Positions 13,515-20,503 of a stretch of 21,650 bases of DNA are shown piece by piece (positions within the stretch are counted from its first letter, which is position 1; the number at the start of each line of letters is the position of its first letter). Both the position numbers and the translations under genes were made by a program. Source of the stretch: Pseudomonadota bacterium. GTDB taxonomy: Bacteria; Desulfobacterota; Syntrophia; Syntrophales; JADFWA01. Below the pieces are notes generated by a model. The model was not told where the DNA came from and searched no databases. It saw only the letters and a program-made list of their open reading frames with translations. The stretch is taken from the NCBI GenBank assembly GCA_030596145.1, contig JAUVKS010000006.1, forward strand, positions 1-21,650, read 5' to 3'.

Positions 13515-13955
13515 ATGGAGACAACAGGAATCCTTATTTACTACAATCAGGTATTAACCCTGTCCGGACTTTTGTTGGCCATAACCGAATCTATCAGGAG
13601 CCTGGCCCAAAAAGGCCAGGTGGAACAGGTAGCTGCCAGGCTTCAAAAAAGACAGGACGTTATCGACCAGCTCAAAGTTATAGAGAAAAGATTGACACCA
13701 CAGCAGAGAATTCAGAAAGATATATGGAAATCGATTGCCCCTCGAGACAAAAACAGCATCCAATCTCTCGTCAAAAGTATCAGGAAGGTTATAGAAAGAG
13801 TTGAGATCCTGGATATGGAAATAAGAACGTTTGCTGATCATGAGAGGGAAAAAGTAACCGGTGAACTGAAAAAGGTTTCTGCCAGTCACAAACTAATCAA
13901 AAAATACGTTCCCTCCCGGATGAATACTCCCGGATATTTTAGCCTGTCAATATAA
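13515..13955 (+). CDS. fliT: FliT/FlgN-like flagellar chaperone (tentative)
   Basis: This 146-aa all-helical, highly charged protein sits directly after fliD-fliS, the standard place for FliT. FliT is the chaperone for the FliD cap protein and, in enterics, a regulator of FlhDC. Features seen: VLTLSGLLLAITESIRSLAQKG at the N-terminus, a coiled segment VEQVAARLQKRQDVIDQLKVIEKRL, and a second helix pair LVKSIRKVIERVEILDMEIRTFADHEREKV. These fit the FliT/FlgN four-helix architecture, but sequence conservation in this family is low. I chose ATG 13515 (GGTGA ribosome match 8 nt upstream) over GTG 13503, which would add four residues. A hairpin-repeat element immediately upstream may have displaced the original ribosome site. 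It ends 18 bp from the convergent flaG gene. Confidence 0.65.
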   Translation: METTGILIYYNQVLTLSGLLLAITESIRSLAQKGQVEQVAARLQKRQDVIDQLKVIEKRLTPQQRIQKDIWKSIAPRDKNSIQSLVKSIRKVIERVEILDMEIRTFADHEREKVTGELKKVSASHKLIKKYVPSRMNTPGYFSLSI

Positions 13956-13973
13956 GGTGACCTTAACACCTAA

Positions 13974-14336
13974 TCAAGCAGTATGATTAAAAAGAATTCC
14001 GGTAAGTTCATACATCTTCAAATATAATTGTTGAAGTTCTTCAGACGGGATCTCACGTATCACTTTTCCCGTCTCTTTTTCGGTCACAGTGATTGCGGTC
14101 CTTTCATCATTTTTACCGTATGTGGAAAATTTCAGACTGATATCCATCTTGTTCAGGCAATCCTGAATTTTCTCCGTCAGATCTTTTAATTCCTGTTTAT
14201 TTAACCGATTATCCTGTGCGGCAGTCTTTTCCGGAGGCTTTTCTTCATATTTTCTGTTTGTCGAGGGTAGCTTTGCTGACGTCTCATCGGGTGCTTTTAC
14301 ATTTTCTGCGTCTATATTGGTTATCTGGATCTCCAT
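13974..14336 (-). CDS. flaG: FlaG family protein
   Basis: This 120-aa protein has a poorly conserved charged N-terminal half and the diagnostic FlaG C-terminus: LKFSTYGKNDERTAITVTEK, then ETGKVIREIPSEELQQLYLKM and ELTGILFNHTA. FlaG proteins influence filament length in Pseudomonas, Vibrio and Campylobacter and are usually encoded next to flagellin and fliD. I took the ATG at 14336 (GGAGGA at 9-10 nt) rather than the TTG at 14342, which lies only 4 nt from it. A consensus-perfect sigma-28 promoter lies about 100 bp upstream, so it is a late flagellar gene. It is on the minus strand, convergent with the FliT-like gene. A TGACCTT-containing small palindrome lies between the stops, but I do not call it a terminator. 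Confidence 0.9.
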   Translation of the reverse strand: MEIQITNIDAENVKAPDETSAKLPSTNRKYEEKPPEKTAAQDNRLNKQELKDLTEKIQDCLNKMDISLKFSTYGKNDERTAITVTEKETGKVIREIPSEELQQLYLKMYELTGILFNHTA

Positions 14337-14432
14337 TCTCAACAGTCCTCCCTCCTCCCTCGTATTATGCAGGTACTTTCACCCGTTTAATGGGAAGGGA
14401 TACCCGATACCCGAGTAGTTACTTCATATTTA

Positions 14433-14459
14433 TTATCGGCATTTGGCAGAAAAACTTTA
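14433..14459 (-). promoter_or_regulatory. Consensus-perfect sigma-28 promoter for flaG
   Basis: The minus strand reads TAAAGTTT (14452-14459), 11 nt, GCCGATAA (14433-14440), identical to the enteric FliA consensus with correct spacing. The predicted start lies near 14426, giving a leader of about 90 nt to flaG. It also carries the shared GAGTAGTTACTTCATATT stretch (14413-14430) immediately downstream. Confidence 0.9.
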
Positions 14460-14505
14460 ATCCTCATGGAAATGGGGTCCAAAATACATAATAACCTTCT
14501 AACCG

Positions 14506-15150
14506 TCAACCGTCAACCGATTCAGATTCCCGGCTTTTCACGTCGGAGGTACGTCTGAGGAGTTCTCTCTGCCTTTTAAACACATATCCGATGATAATGT
14601 CCCGGTCGCTTTCAGACAGTTCTTCAAATTTAACAGCAACATCGTATTTATTTTCCGGCCCTGATTCTGCGCACGACGTTACTTTTCCAAGTACATTTAT
14701 CCATGTTCTGGAGACTAAGGGGAGAAAAACCCTGAGAGCGATAATGTCACCAATCGAAAAACTCTGGTTTGCGATAAATTTCATTCCTGAACCACTGATA
14801 TTTACACATTCATTATTCACAGATTCATATTTTTCAGCATCTTTGCTTTCCAGCATATCCAGAATACGGTCTATTTTCTGGTTTGCCTGATATATAAGCT
14901 CATAGAGCAATTTTAAACTAACATCCTCAACGTGGGGCGCTTCAAAGGGTTTGCCAAAAGTCTTTTTAAGAATAATTTCCGGTTTGTTTTTGTACTCCTT
15001 GTAATCTTTTTGTGAAATCTTCAGGTAATCAACTTTGAGCACATCATCTACTCTTACGTGTTTTCTATGGCTTGTCCCGACCGCCTCGCCGTGCTTGCGC
15101 ACTGTCGCAGCAGGTTTAACTTCTGAAAAGTTTTTTGACTTGTTAACCAT
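14506..15150 (-). CDS. PilZ-like c-di-GMP-binding protein with coiled-coil insert
   Basis: This 214-aa protein, taken from the ATG at 15150 preceded by AGGTGGGG, is seven codons shorter than the longest frame, which starts at a TTG. It shows both halves of the PilZ c-di-GMP signature: RKHVR (29-33, RxxxR) and NISGSG (117-122, [DN]xSxxG). They are far apart (about 85 residues) because a helical/coiled segment (about 70-110) intervenes. The remaining PilZ barrel follows (GDIIALRVFLPLV; VLGKVTSC; YDVAVKFEELSESDRDIIIGYVFKRQREL). A role sensing c-di-GMP to adjust motility is inferred from its place between flaG and an HD-GYP phosphodiesterase. The last codons VDG and the TGA stop sit in a GTCAACC tandem repeat (14497-14518), so the tail may be repeat-derived. 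Confidence 0.75.
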   Translation of the reverse strand: MVNKSKNFSEVKPAATVRKHGEAVGTSHRKHVRVDDVLKVDYLKISQKDYKEYKNKPEIILKKTFGKPFEAPHVEDVSLKLLYELIYQANQKIDRILDMLESKDAEKYESVNNECVNISGSGMKFIANQSFSIGDIIALRVFLPLVSRTWINVLGKVTSCAESGPENKYDVAVKFEELSESDRDIIIGYVFKRQRELLRRTSDVKSRESESVDG

Positions 15151-15231
15151 TATATTACCCCACCTACGCAAATGGCTGCCTCAACAGGAAGCGTCATTTT
15201 TTTGTCGTCTGTGTCAAGCTTAATGACAAGT

Positions 15232-15682
15232 AACTATTCAGCCACAGATCTACGCTGATCATCACTGATATTTTTTTCTTTAAAGTCACCAAGATTATAA
15301 TATAATTCTTAATGTTCTGAGACCTTTGAATTTTGCCAGAAATAGTCTAAATTGTCATTCCCGTGAAAACGGGAATCCACTATTCTCAATTAGTTATAGA
15401 TTCCCGCTTTCGCAGAGATTTTATCGGGGTAGTTTATTTTACGTTAAGCCATATTTGCGCTTAGGTTCGGCTGTCCTTTTCTTGTCTCTTTTGAGATACG
15501 GCATCACTGGCGAAGGAAAAAGTTTTCATGATGAAAACATGGTGTCAAATTAATTGGCCCCAAAAAATCTCTGCTTTCGCGGGAATGACAGGAAGAGGGC
15601 ATTTTTCAAAGGTCTTGTTCGGTGATTTCTTTGTATTTAAACCTATCTGCGTTCATCTGTGTGAATCTGTGGCTGAATAGTT
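15232..15682. repeat. Nested inverted-repeat region (no gene) between PilZ-like and HD-GYP genes
   Basis: Three nested inverted pairs share one centre. Outer: AACTATTCAGCCACAGAT (15232-15249) with its exact complement at 15665-15682. Middle: GACCTTTGAA (15321-15330) with TTCAAAGGTC (15605-15614). Inner: TGTCATTCCCGTGA (15353-15366) with TCGCGGGAATGACA (15577-15590). The inner pair belongs to the common GTCATTCCCGCGAAAGCGGGAATCCA-type repeat family. Short ORFs here look spurious. Confidence 0.75.
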
Positions 15683-15737
15683 GCCAATTTTCATAACTAT
15701 TATGGGAATGCATTTTCTATGCCGGAATCAAGGGAAT

Positions 15738-15841
15738 GAGAAGGTGAGAAGGTGAGAAGGTGAGAAGGTGAGAAGGTGAGAAGGTGAGAAGGTGAGAAGG
15801 TGAGAAGGTGAGAAGGTGAGAAGGTGAGAAGGTGAGAAGTT
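15738..15841. repeat. GAGAAGGT octanucleotide tandem array (12 perfect copies)
   Basis: Twelve perfect GAGAAGGT units (15738-15833) are followed by a degenerate GAGAAGTT. About 20 bp further on, 15862-15899 carries diverged octamers of the opposite orientation (minus strand AGAAGGTT, AGAAGATC, AGAAAGTT) that run into the HD-GYP 3' end. It is a hypervariable locus candidate, outside coding sequence apart from the last HD-GYP codons. Confidence 0.9.
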
Positions 15842-15883
15842 TTGTTTTTGCGTTTTTTACTAACCTTCTAACTTTCTGATCTT

Positions 15884-17374
15884 CTAACCTTCTGATCTTA
15901 TGAATGCGTCCACAACATTTTTGTCAAACTGAATATTGCGATTTTTTTGGAGTTCGGCTGTTGCCTTATCTATGCTTAGCGCCTTTCGGTAAGGACGGTC
16001 GGTTGTCATTGCATCAAAGGAGTCTGCCACACTTAAAATCCTTGAAAGAAAAGGGATATCTTCCCCCGAGAGCCCATCAGGATATCCTTTGCCATCCCAC
16101 CTTTCATGATGGTGCCGGATGATTTTTCTTTCAGCATCTATAAGTACAACCGGTTTCAGGATATTTTCTCCGATAATCGGATGATCCTTAATAACGGTAT
16201 ATTCTTCATCTGTTAGAGGCCCTTCTTTAAGGAGTATTTTATCCGGTATGGCAATCTTTCCTATGTCATGGAGCAGGGAAGAAATTTTCAGCGATTCGAT
16301 TTCACAGGCAGAGCAGTTCATGGCTCGGGCCGTATTGAGGGCAAGTTTTGTTACAGACTGTGAATGTCTCTCGGTGTAATTGTCCCGCGCATGGATCGAG
16401 TGAACCAGCGCTTCGAAGGTATCCATTATGCTGCCGAATAAACTTTCGTAGAGAAGCTTGTTTTCCAGATGAAGCGAGGCCCGTGCAGTGATGTTAAGCA
16501 TATAGGAGAGATCTTTCCGGGTGAAATTATAGACAGCATCTTTGCTCGTTACGGTAATGACGGCAAAGACTTTATTTCTGATTATCAGCGGTGCGCAGAT
16601 CAGAGAGCCGTAGAAGCCGTTTGTCTCTTTTGAGTTCAAGAGCAGGGCACCCCTTTTCTGTACCACCTCTTTAAAAAAACCTTTTAGACTCTCCACCATC
16701 GCATCACCCTCCCCGAGGGACGCGGGGCTGATGGAATGTTCGCTTTTGATTTGAAATATTTTCCTGTAGTACTTGTCGTTTGCTTCGTCAAAAAGAACCA
16801 GCAGGCATTTTTCTCCGCCGGTTACATTGAGGGCTAACATCACGATTTCTTGGAATATATCATCATTATCCCCTTGCGTCTTTTCGATCCGCTCGTAAAT
16901 TAAGTTGATAATTGACAGTTTCCTGATTTTTTCGCTTAGCTTCCAGTTCGTTTTCTCGATATTGAGATCCTCTTCGGTCAGAATGGATCTCTCTTTGAGG
17001 TACAGTTCCACCTTGAAGATGAGGTTTTTTATTGTGAAGGGTTTGGTGAGAAAATCAAAAGCTCCTTCCTTCATTGAGGAAACGGCGATATTGATTGTCG
17101 GGTAGCCAGTCATGATGATGACGGGTGTAGAAGGGTTTAACTCTTTGATTTGGCTCAAAAGCTCCAGGCCGCCCATGCCCGGCATTTTCAGATCGCTGAT
17201 TACCAGATCGCAGGCCTCTTTTCGGAATGTTTCAAGCGCCTGGATTCCGTTTTCAGTCTCCCTGATATTGGAATAACCCACTTCCCTGAGCGCATCGGCA
17301 ATGAGGCTTCGTATAGATAGATCGTCGTCTACGACAAGGATTGATTTTGCATCTTTGTGATAATTGCCGCTCAT
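15884..17374 (-). CDS. Response regulator with REC, GAF-like and HD-GYP domains (c-di-GMP phosphodiesterase)
   Basis: This is a 496-aa cytosolic protein. The REC domain (11-125) has acidic pocket DDD (16-18), phospho-acceptor D61 in VISDLKMPGM, T89 in IIMTG and K111 in TKPF. A helical linker (130-165) leads to a GAF-like domain (about 170-305; CLLVLFDEANDKYY, ICAPLIIRNKVFAVITV). The HD-GYP domain (about 310-494) has HSIHARDNYTERHS, LLHDIGKIAIPDKIL (HD 369-370), HPIIGENIL, HHHERWDGKGYPDGLSG (GYP 430-432) and ADSFDAMTTDRPYR. All usual metal and catalytic residues are present, so it should hydrolyse c-di-GMP when activated. It lies 8 bp after the DVU0524-like gene, in one operon behind a sigma-28 promoter. 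The final residues RSEG and stop fall in degenerate octamer repeats. The cognate kinase may be the one at the window end (inference). Confidence 0.93.
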   Translation of the reverse strand: MSGNYHKDAKSILVVDDDLSIRSLIADALREVGYSNIRETENGIQALETFRKEACDLVISDLKMPGMGGLELLSQIKELNPSTPVIIMTGYPTINIAVSSMKEGAFDFLTKPFTIKNLIFKVELYLKERSILTEEDLNIEKTNWKLSEKIRKLSIINLIYERIEKTQGDNDDIFQEIVMLALNVTGGEKCLLVLFDEANDKYYRKIFQIKSEHSISPASLGEGDAMVESLKGFFKEVVQKRGALLLNSKETNGFYGSLICAPLIIRNKVFAVITVTSKDAVYNFTRKDLSYMLNITARASLHLENKLLYESLFGSIMDTFEALVHSIHARDNYTERHSQSVTKLALNTARAMNCSACEIESLKISSLLHDIGKIAIPDKILLKEGPLTDEEYTVIKDHPIIGENILKPVVLIDAERKIIRHHHERWDGKGYPDGLSGEDIPFLSRILSVADSFDAMTTDRPYRKALSIDKATAELQKNRNIQFDKNVVDAFIRSEG

Positions 17375-17382
17375 AAACCTGC

Positions 17383-17592
17383 TTATTTTGTTTCTTTATT
17401 TTGCAAGATGATATCCAAAAGGCTGTAGGATATTTTGTCAAAGGCCTCTTTTTTATTGTTTTCGGATGACAGGGTTACAATATCAGTATATTTGTTTAAG
17501 TTTTCAGATTTACAGCGTATAGGATTTTCCAGTCTGGTTTGCTTGCTGTACACCTTAAGAACGCTTTCTACCTGATAAGTTGATATTGTCAT
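17383..17592 (-). CDS. Small DVU0524-like (FlgM-associated type) flagellar protein
   Basis: This is a 69-aa protein starting MTISTYQVESVLKVYSKQTR. That opening (xIxxYQVxxVLKxYxxQ) matches my memory of a small family found with FlgM and late flagellar genes in Desulfovibrio-type bacteria (DVU0524 family); its molecular role is not established. The rest is charged and ends in a helix FDKISYSLLDIILQNKE. A GGAGGTG ribosome site lies 5 nt before the ATG. It is the first gene of the operon with the HD-GYP regulator and has a near-perfect sigma-28 promoter about 40 bp upstream. It could be an anti-sigma partner or a flagellar secretion substrate, but the sequence does not decide this. Confidence 0.7.
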   Translation of the reverse strand: MTISTYQVESVLKVYSKQTRLENPIRCKSENLNKYTDIVTLSSENNKKEAFDKISYSLLDIILQNKETK

Positions 17593-17629
17593 GGCACACC
17601 TCCAGATGTTACAAATATTTCTAATTATT

Positions 17630-17656
17630 TAATCGGCAAAACGATTTAAAACTTTA
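17630..17656 (-). promoter_or_regulatory. Sigma-28 promoter for DVU0524-like gene and HD-GYP regulator
   Basis: The minus strand reads TAAAGTTT (17649-17656), 11 nt, GCCGATTA (17630-17637): a perfect -35 and a 7/8 -10 with exact spacing. The predicted start near 17622 gives a leader of about 30 nt. Confidence 0.85.
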
Positions 17657-17691
17657 GACAATTTTTAATTAGATGATGATCTCGTAAAGTC

Positions 17692-17792
17692 GTCACTCCG
17701 GTGAAAACCGGATTCCAGATGATCCGCAACTACTTGAAAAGACTGGATAGCGCTAATGCTTCACTACGTGTCCGGCTTTCGCCCGAATGACG
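17692..17792. repeat. GTCATTCCCG-family inverted repeat element
   Basis: GTCACTCCGGTGAAAACCGG at 17692-17711 and TCCGGCTTTCGCCCGAATGA at 17771-17790 are diverged ends of the same repeat family as the inner pair at 15353/15577. It lies between the divergent promoters and contains no convincing gene. Confidence 0.6.
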
Positions 17793-17836
17793 GTGAAGGT
17801 GGTTGTTGGACTTTTTACGAATTTATCAAAGATGCC

Positions 17837-17852
17837 TGGCATATAAATTGCT
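17837..17852 (+). promoter_or_regulatory. Sigma-54 promoter for SPOR-TPR and kinase genes
   Basis: TGGCAT (17837-17842), ATAAA, TTGCT (17848-17852) has exact GG-N10-GC spacing and one mismatch to TGGCAC-N5-TTGCW. The predicted start near 17864 gives a leader of about 87 nt. Confidence 0.65.
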
Positions 17853-17950
17853 TTTACTGGAATTGTCCTGCGGCAAACCGTGGGGAATTCGACCATGTTG
17901 TTTCGCTCCTCGGAATGACACTGTGTAAACTTTTTATGAGACTGTAAACA

Positions 17951-20503
17951 ATGACTTTTTTCAGATCAGAGATGTTGCATGTCAAATTTCTTATTCTTCT
18001 TATTTTAACCGCATTGTTCATTTTTTTGTTAGGTTCAAGAAGCTCCGGCGGAGAGGCTGAAGATGAATATCACGGTGTTTATGTGGTGTCTTCATGTAAA
18101 AATTTTGATGACGCCACAGCGCTGGTTAACACGCTAAGAGCGCAGGGCTATGATTCTTTCTGTAAAACAGTGGACATTCCAAAGAAAGGGAAATGGCACC
18201 GTGTATTTGTAAGGAGGTATAATGGTAGAGAAGAGGCATTGCTGGCAGGGAAGGAATTAAGAGAAAAGGGGGTACTTAAGAGTTTCATAATATTTAAAAC
18301 CGAACCTGAAGATAATTCTGCTTCAGCAAAAATGGAGGTAGAGGGAAAAATATCTCCTGTCCCTGCTTCAGCAAAAAAGAAGCTGGATTTGCCGAATACA
18401 AAAGAGGTTGCATTGCTGCCTGATAAAGAGATTATTCCGGCCGATAAAAAGGTTCTGCCGCCGAGTGTAAAAGAGGCCGCGCCGTCCGCCAATAAAGAGG
18501 TTATACCGCAGAGCACAAAAGTGATTGCGCTGCCTGATAAAGAGGATCAGGATGTAAAGACGGTCGAGAAACCATATAACAGCGCTATGAGCGATTTTAC
18601 GTCCGGAAGATACGAAGAGGCTTTAAGCAAATTCAAAGAGATAATTAAAACTGAGAAAAATGAAACCGCAATGAGGCGCATAGCTGATTGTCACTGGTTT
18701 TTAGGGGAAAATGGGGATAAACGGTATATTTCAGAAGCCATTGATCAATATAGAGATATCATCCGAAATTATCCCGGCCCAAAGAAGGAAAATGCGCGGG
18801 CCATTTACAGGATTGCCGAAAGTTACAGCCGCTTAAATTTCCATTATGAAGCCTTAATAGAATTTAAAAATCTCTGTTCGAAATATCCTGAATCAGAGTA
18901 CATACCCGAATCTTTATACATGGCAGGCAAAATGTATTACAAAACAAAGAAATTCAGCGAAGCAATCAAGAAGTTTAAAGAATACATCAAAAAATTTCCG
19001 GACGGTAAACGTGTCAGAGACGCATATTTTAGCGTAGGGAATTGCTATTCCCAGATGCGTCAATTTAATGACGCTGATGTCTGGTATGGTAATGCTTTGG
19101 AAAGGTGGCCTGTTCTGGAAGATATTCCGGAAGATACTCTTTTGAAGTTGGGATCACATTACTTTCAAACCGGAAAATATGACAGTGTTCTGGAGTTTTT
19201 TTTTGTTTATCTGAACCTGTTTCCAGACGGCAAACATTGCAGTGATACTCTTTATAAGATTGCCCGTTCCTTTGAGGCAATGGGACAATTGCGCAGCGCC
19301 CTTAAAGCGCTGAGTTTGGTGGTTGAACGGTATCCCGGCAGCGTGGAGGCTCGGAATAGCGCGCTCATTATGGCGAATATCGGGGTTAAAGATCCGAAAA
19401 TAAAATTGCCGCTATATATCCTTCCAGGAATGGATTATTACGTGGCTCCGATCGAGACATACGAAAAAATGGCGGGAAAACTTTCCGATCTTGATATGGA
19501 GCAAGAGTTAATGTTTCGTAAGGGAGACGCCCTGATAAAAGGAAGAAAGTACAGGGAAGCGTTTGATAATTATTCTTTACTGGTGGATAGATTTCCTTAC
19601 GGAACGTATAAAAAAGCAGGCGAGAAAAAACTCGTATTAAGCGCAAACCGCCTGATTGACGATTTTTATTCAAAGAAAGATTATATCGCTGTTTCGGATG
19701 TATATTTTAATTCCGACAAAGAGGTTCTGCTTAAAAACGGCGATTTTGATCTGTTGTTCAAAATCGGGAGCAGTCTGAAGAAAATGGGTCTGTTAGACAA
19801 TGCGGCCGGATTCTTCGGGGAAATAATTGGTATATTTGGGAAGGATAAAAGGGTAAGCGGGCTTTTGCTTGAAATGGCAGAAATTGATTATAGCAATGGC
19901 CGTTATGAAGACGCAAAAAATAGATTAAAGGGGCTGCATGAAAAACAGTTGGGGGTAGATAAAAGTACAACAATTGCCGCTATGAAGCTGATGGGGGATA
20001 TTTCTTGCAAAGAAGGGTTTTTAAAAGAGGCGGCCGGCTTTTACTTGAAAGTTCTGAGTTCTGAAGCAGGGGTTGAGAATCAGATGTCAGATGTCCGTAA
20101 AAAGTATGCTGATTCACTGAGAGAAATGGGCCTGTATTCATCCGCGCTGATAAATTATAAGAGGGTTCTGAAAAAATGCGGTAATTTACAAAAATGTTCC
20201 GCACCTGTGATTATGGATTCTTATGAGAGCCTGGGAGATTGTTTGTATAATAAAGGGAAGTATCAGCAGGCGATCCCGATGTATGAACGGTCACTGAAAA
20301 GCGCTTCTGAAGGTGAACAAAACATGTGGACTCTGTTCAATATAGGGCGGGGATATGCAAATCTGGGTAATAAGTCTATGGCTGATAAATCCTTCAGCTT
20401 ATTAGAAGGGGACGCTGGCGGTGAATTCTGGTCGAGAGTAGTGGATTATTACGCAGCAGATAAAAAGTGGACTGATAAATATGGGGCATATATTGGGGAT
20501 TGA
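17951..20503 (+). CDS. Membrane-anchored SPOR-domain TPR protein
   Basis: This is an 850-aa protein. A single hydrophobic N-terminal segment (13-28, FLILLILTALFIFLLG) acts as anchor or signal, placing the rest in the periplasm. Residues 40-116 fit a SPOR fold (YHGVYVVSSCKNFDDATAL, LRAQGYDSFCKTV, WHRVFVRRYNGREEAL), which binds denuded peptidoglycan glycans in known members. Residues 118-205 are a Lys/Pro/Ala-rich linker with degenerate LPDKE-type repeats. Residues 208-845 hold at least a dozen BamD/YbgF-style TPRs (ALSKFKEIIK, EALIEFKNLCSKYPESEYIPESLYMAGKMYY, AIPMYERSLKSA). ATG 17951 has no good ribosome site; ATG 17972 is an alternative. Its 3' end overlaps the kinase gene by 23 bp, so the two are co-translated. 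Such a protein might couple cell-wall or pole sites to flagellar assembly (inference). Confidence 0.8.
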   Translation: MTFFRSEMLHVKFLILLILTALFIFLLGSRSSGGEAEDEYHGVYVVSSCKNFDDATALVNTLRAQGYDSFCKTVDIPKKGKWHRVFVRRYNGREEALLAGKELREKGVLKSFIIFKTEPEDNSASAKMEVEGKISPVPASAKKKLDLPNTKEVALLPDKEIIPADKKVLPPSVKEAAPSANKEVIPQSTKVIALPDKEDQDVKTVEKPYNSAMSDFTSGRYEEALSKFKEIIKTEKNETAMRRIADCHWFLGENGDKRYISEAIDQYRDIIRNYPGPKKENARAIYRIAESYSRLNFHYEALIEFKNLCSKYPESEYIPESLYMAGKMYYKTKKFSEAIKKFKEYIKKFPDGKRVRDAYFSVGNCYSQMRQFNDADVWYGNALERWPVLEDIPEDTLLKLGSHYFQTGKYDSVLEFFFVYLNLFPDGKHCSDTLYKIARSFEAMGQLRSALKALSLVVERYPGSVEARNSALIMANIGVKDPKIKLPLYILPGMDYYVAPIETYEKMAGKLSDLDMEQELMFRKGDALIKGRKYREAFDNYSLLVDRFPYGTYKKAGEKKLVLSANRLIDDFYSKKDYIAVSDVYFNSDKEVLLKNGDFDLLFKIGSSLKKMGLLDNAAGFFGEIIGIFGKDKRVSGLLLEMAEIDYSNGRYEDAKNRLKGLHEKQLGVDKSTTIAAMKLMGDISCKEGFLKEAAGFYLKVLSSEAGVENQMSDVRKKYADSLREMGLYSSALINYKRVLKKCGNLQKCSAPVIMDSYESLGDCLYNKGKYQQAIPMYERSLKSASEGEQNMWTLFNIGRGYANLGNKSMADKSFSLLEGDAGGEFWSRVVDYYAADKKWTDKYGAYIGD

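Noticed and set aside
14366..14383. Sigma-54 promoter for flaG (minus GGTGAAAGTACCTGC)
   Set aside because: Spacing is 11, and a perfect sigma-28 promoter explains flaG better.
15326..15553. 75-aa ORF in the PilZ to HD-GYP gap
   Set aside because: Contains the CHSRENGNP string produced by the GTCATTCCCG dispersed repeat; no ribosome site.
17756..17947. 63-aa ORF upstream of the SPOR-TPR gene
   Set aside because: Runs through the dispersed repeat and the sigma-54 promoter match; no ribosome site.
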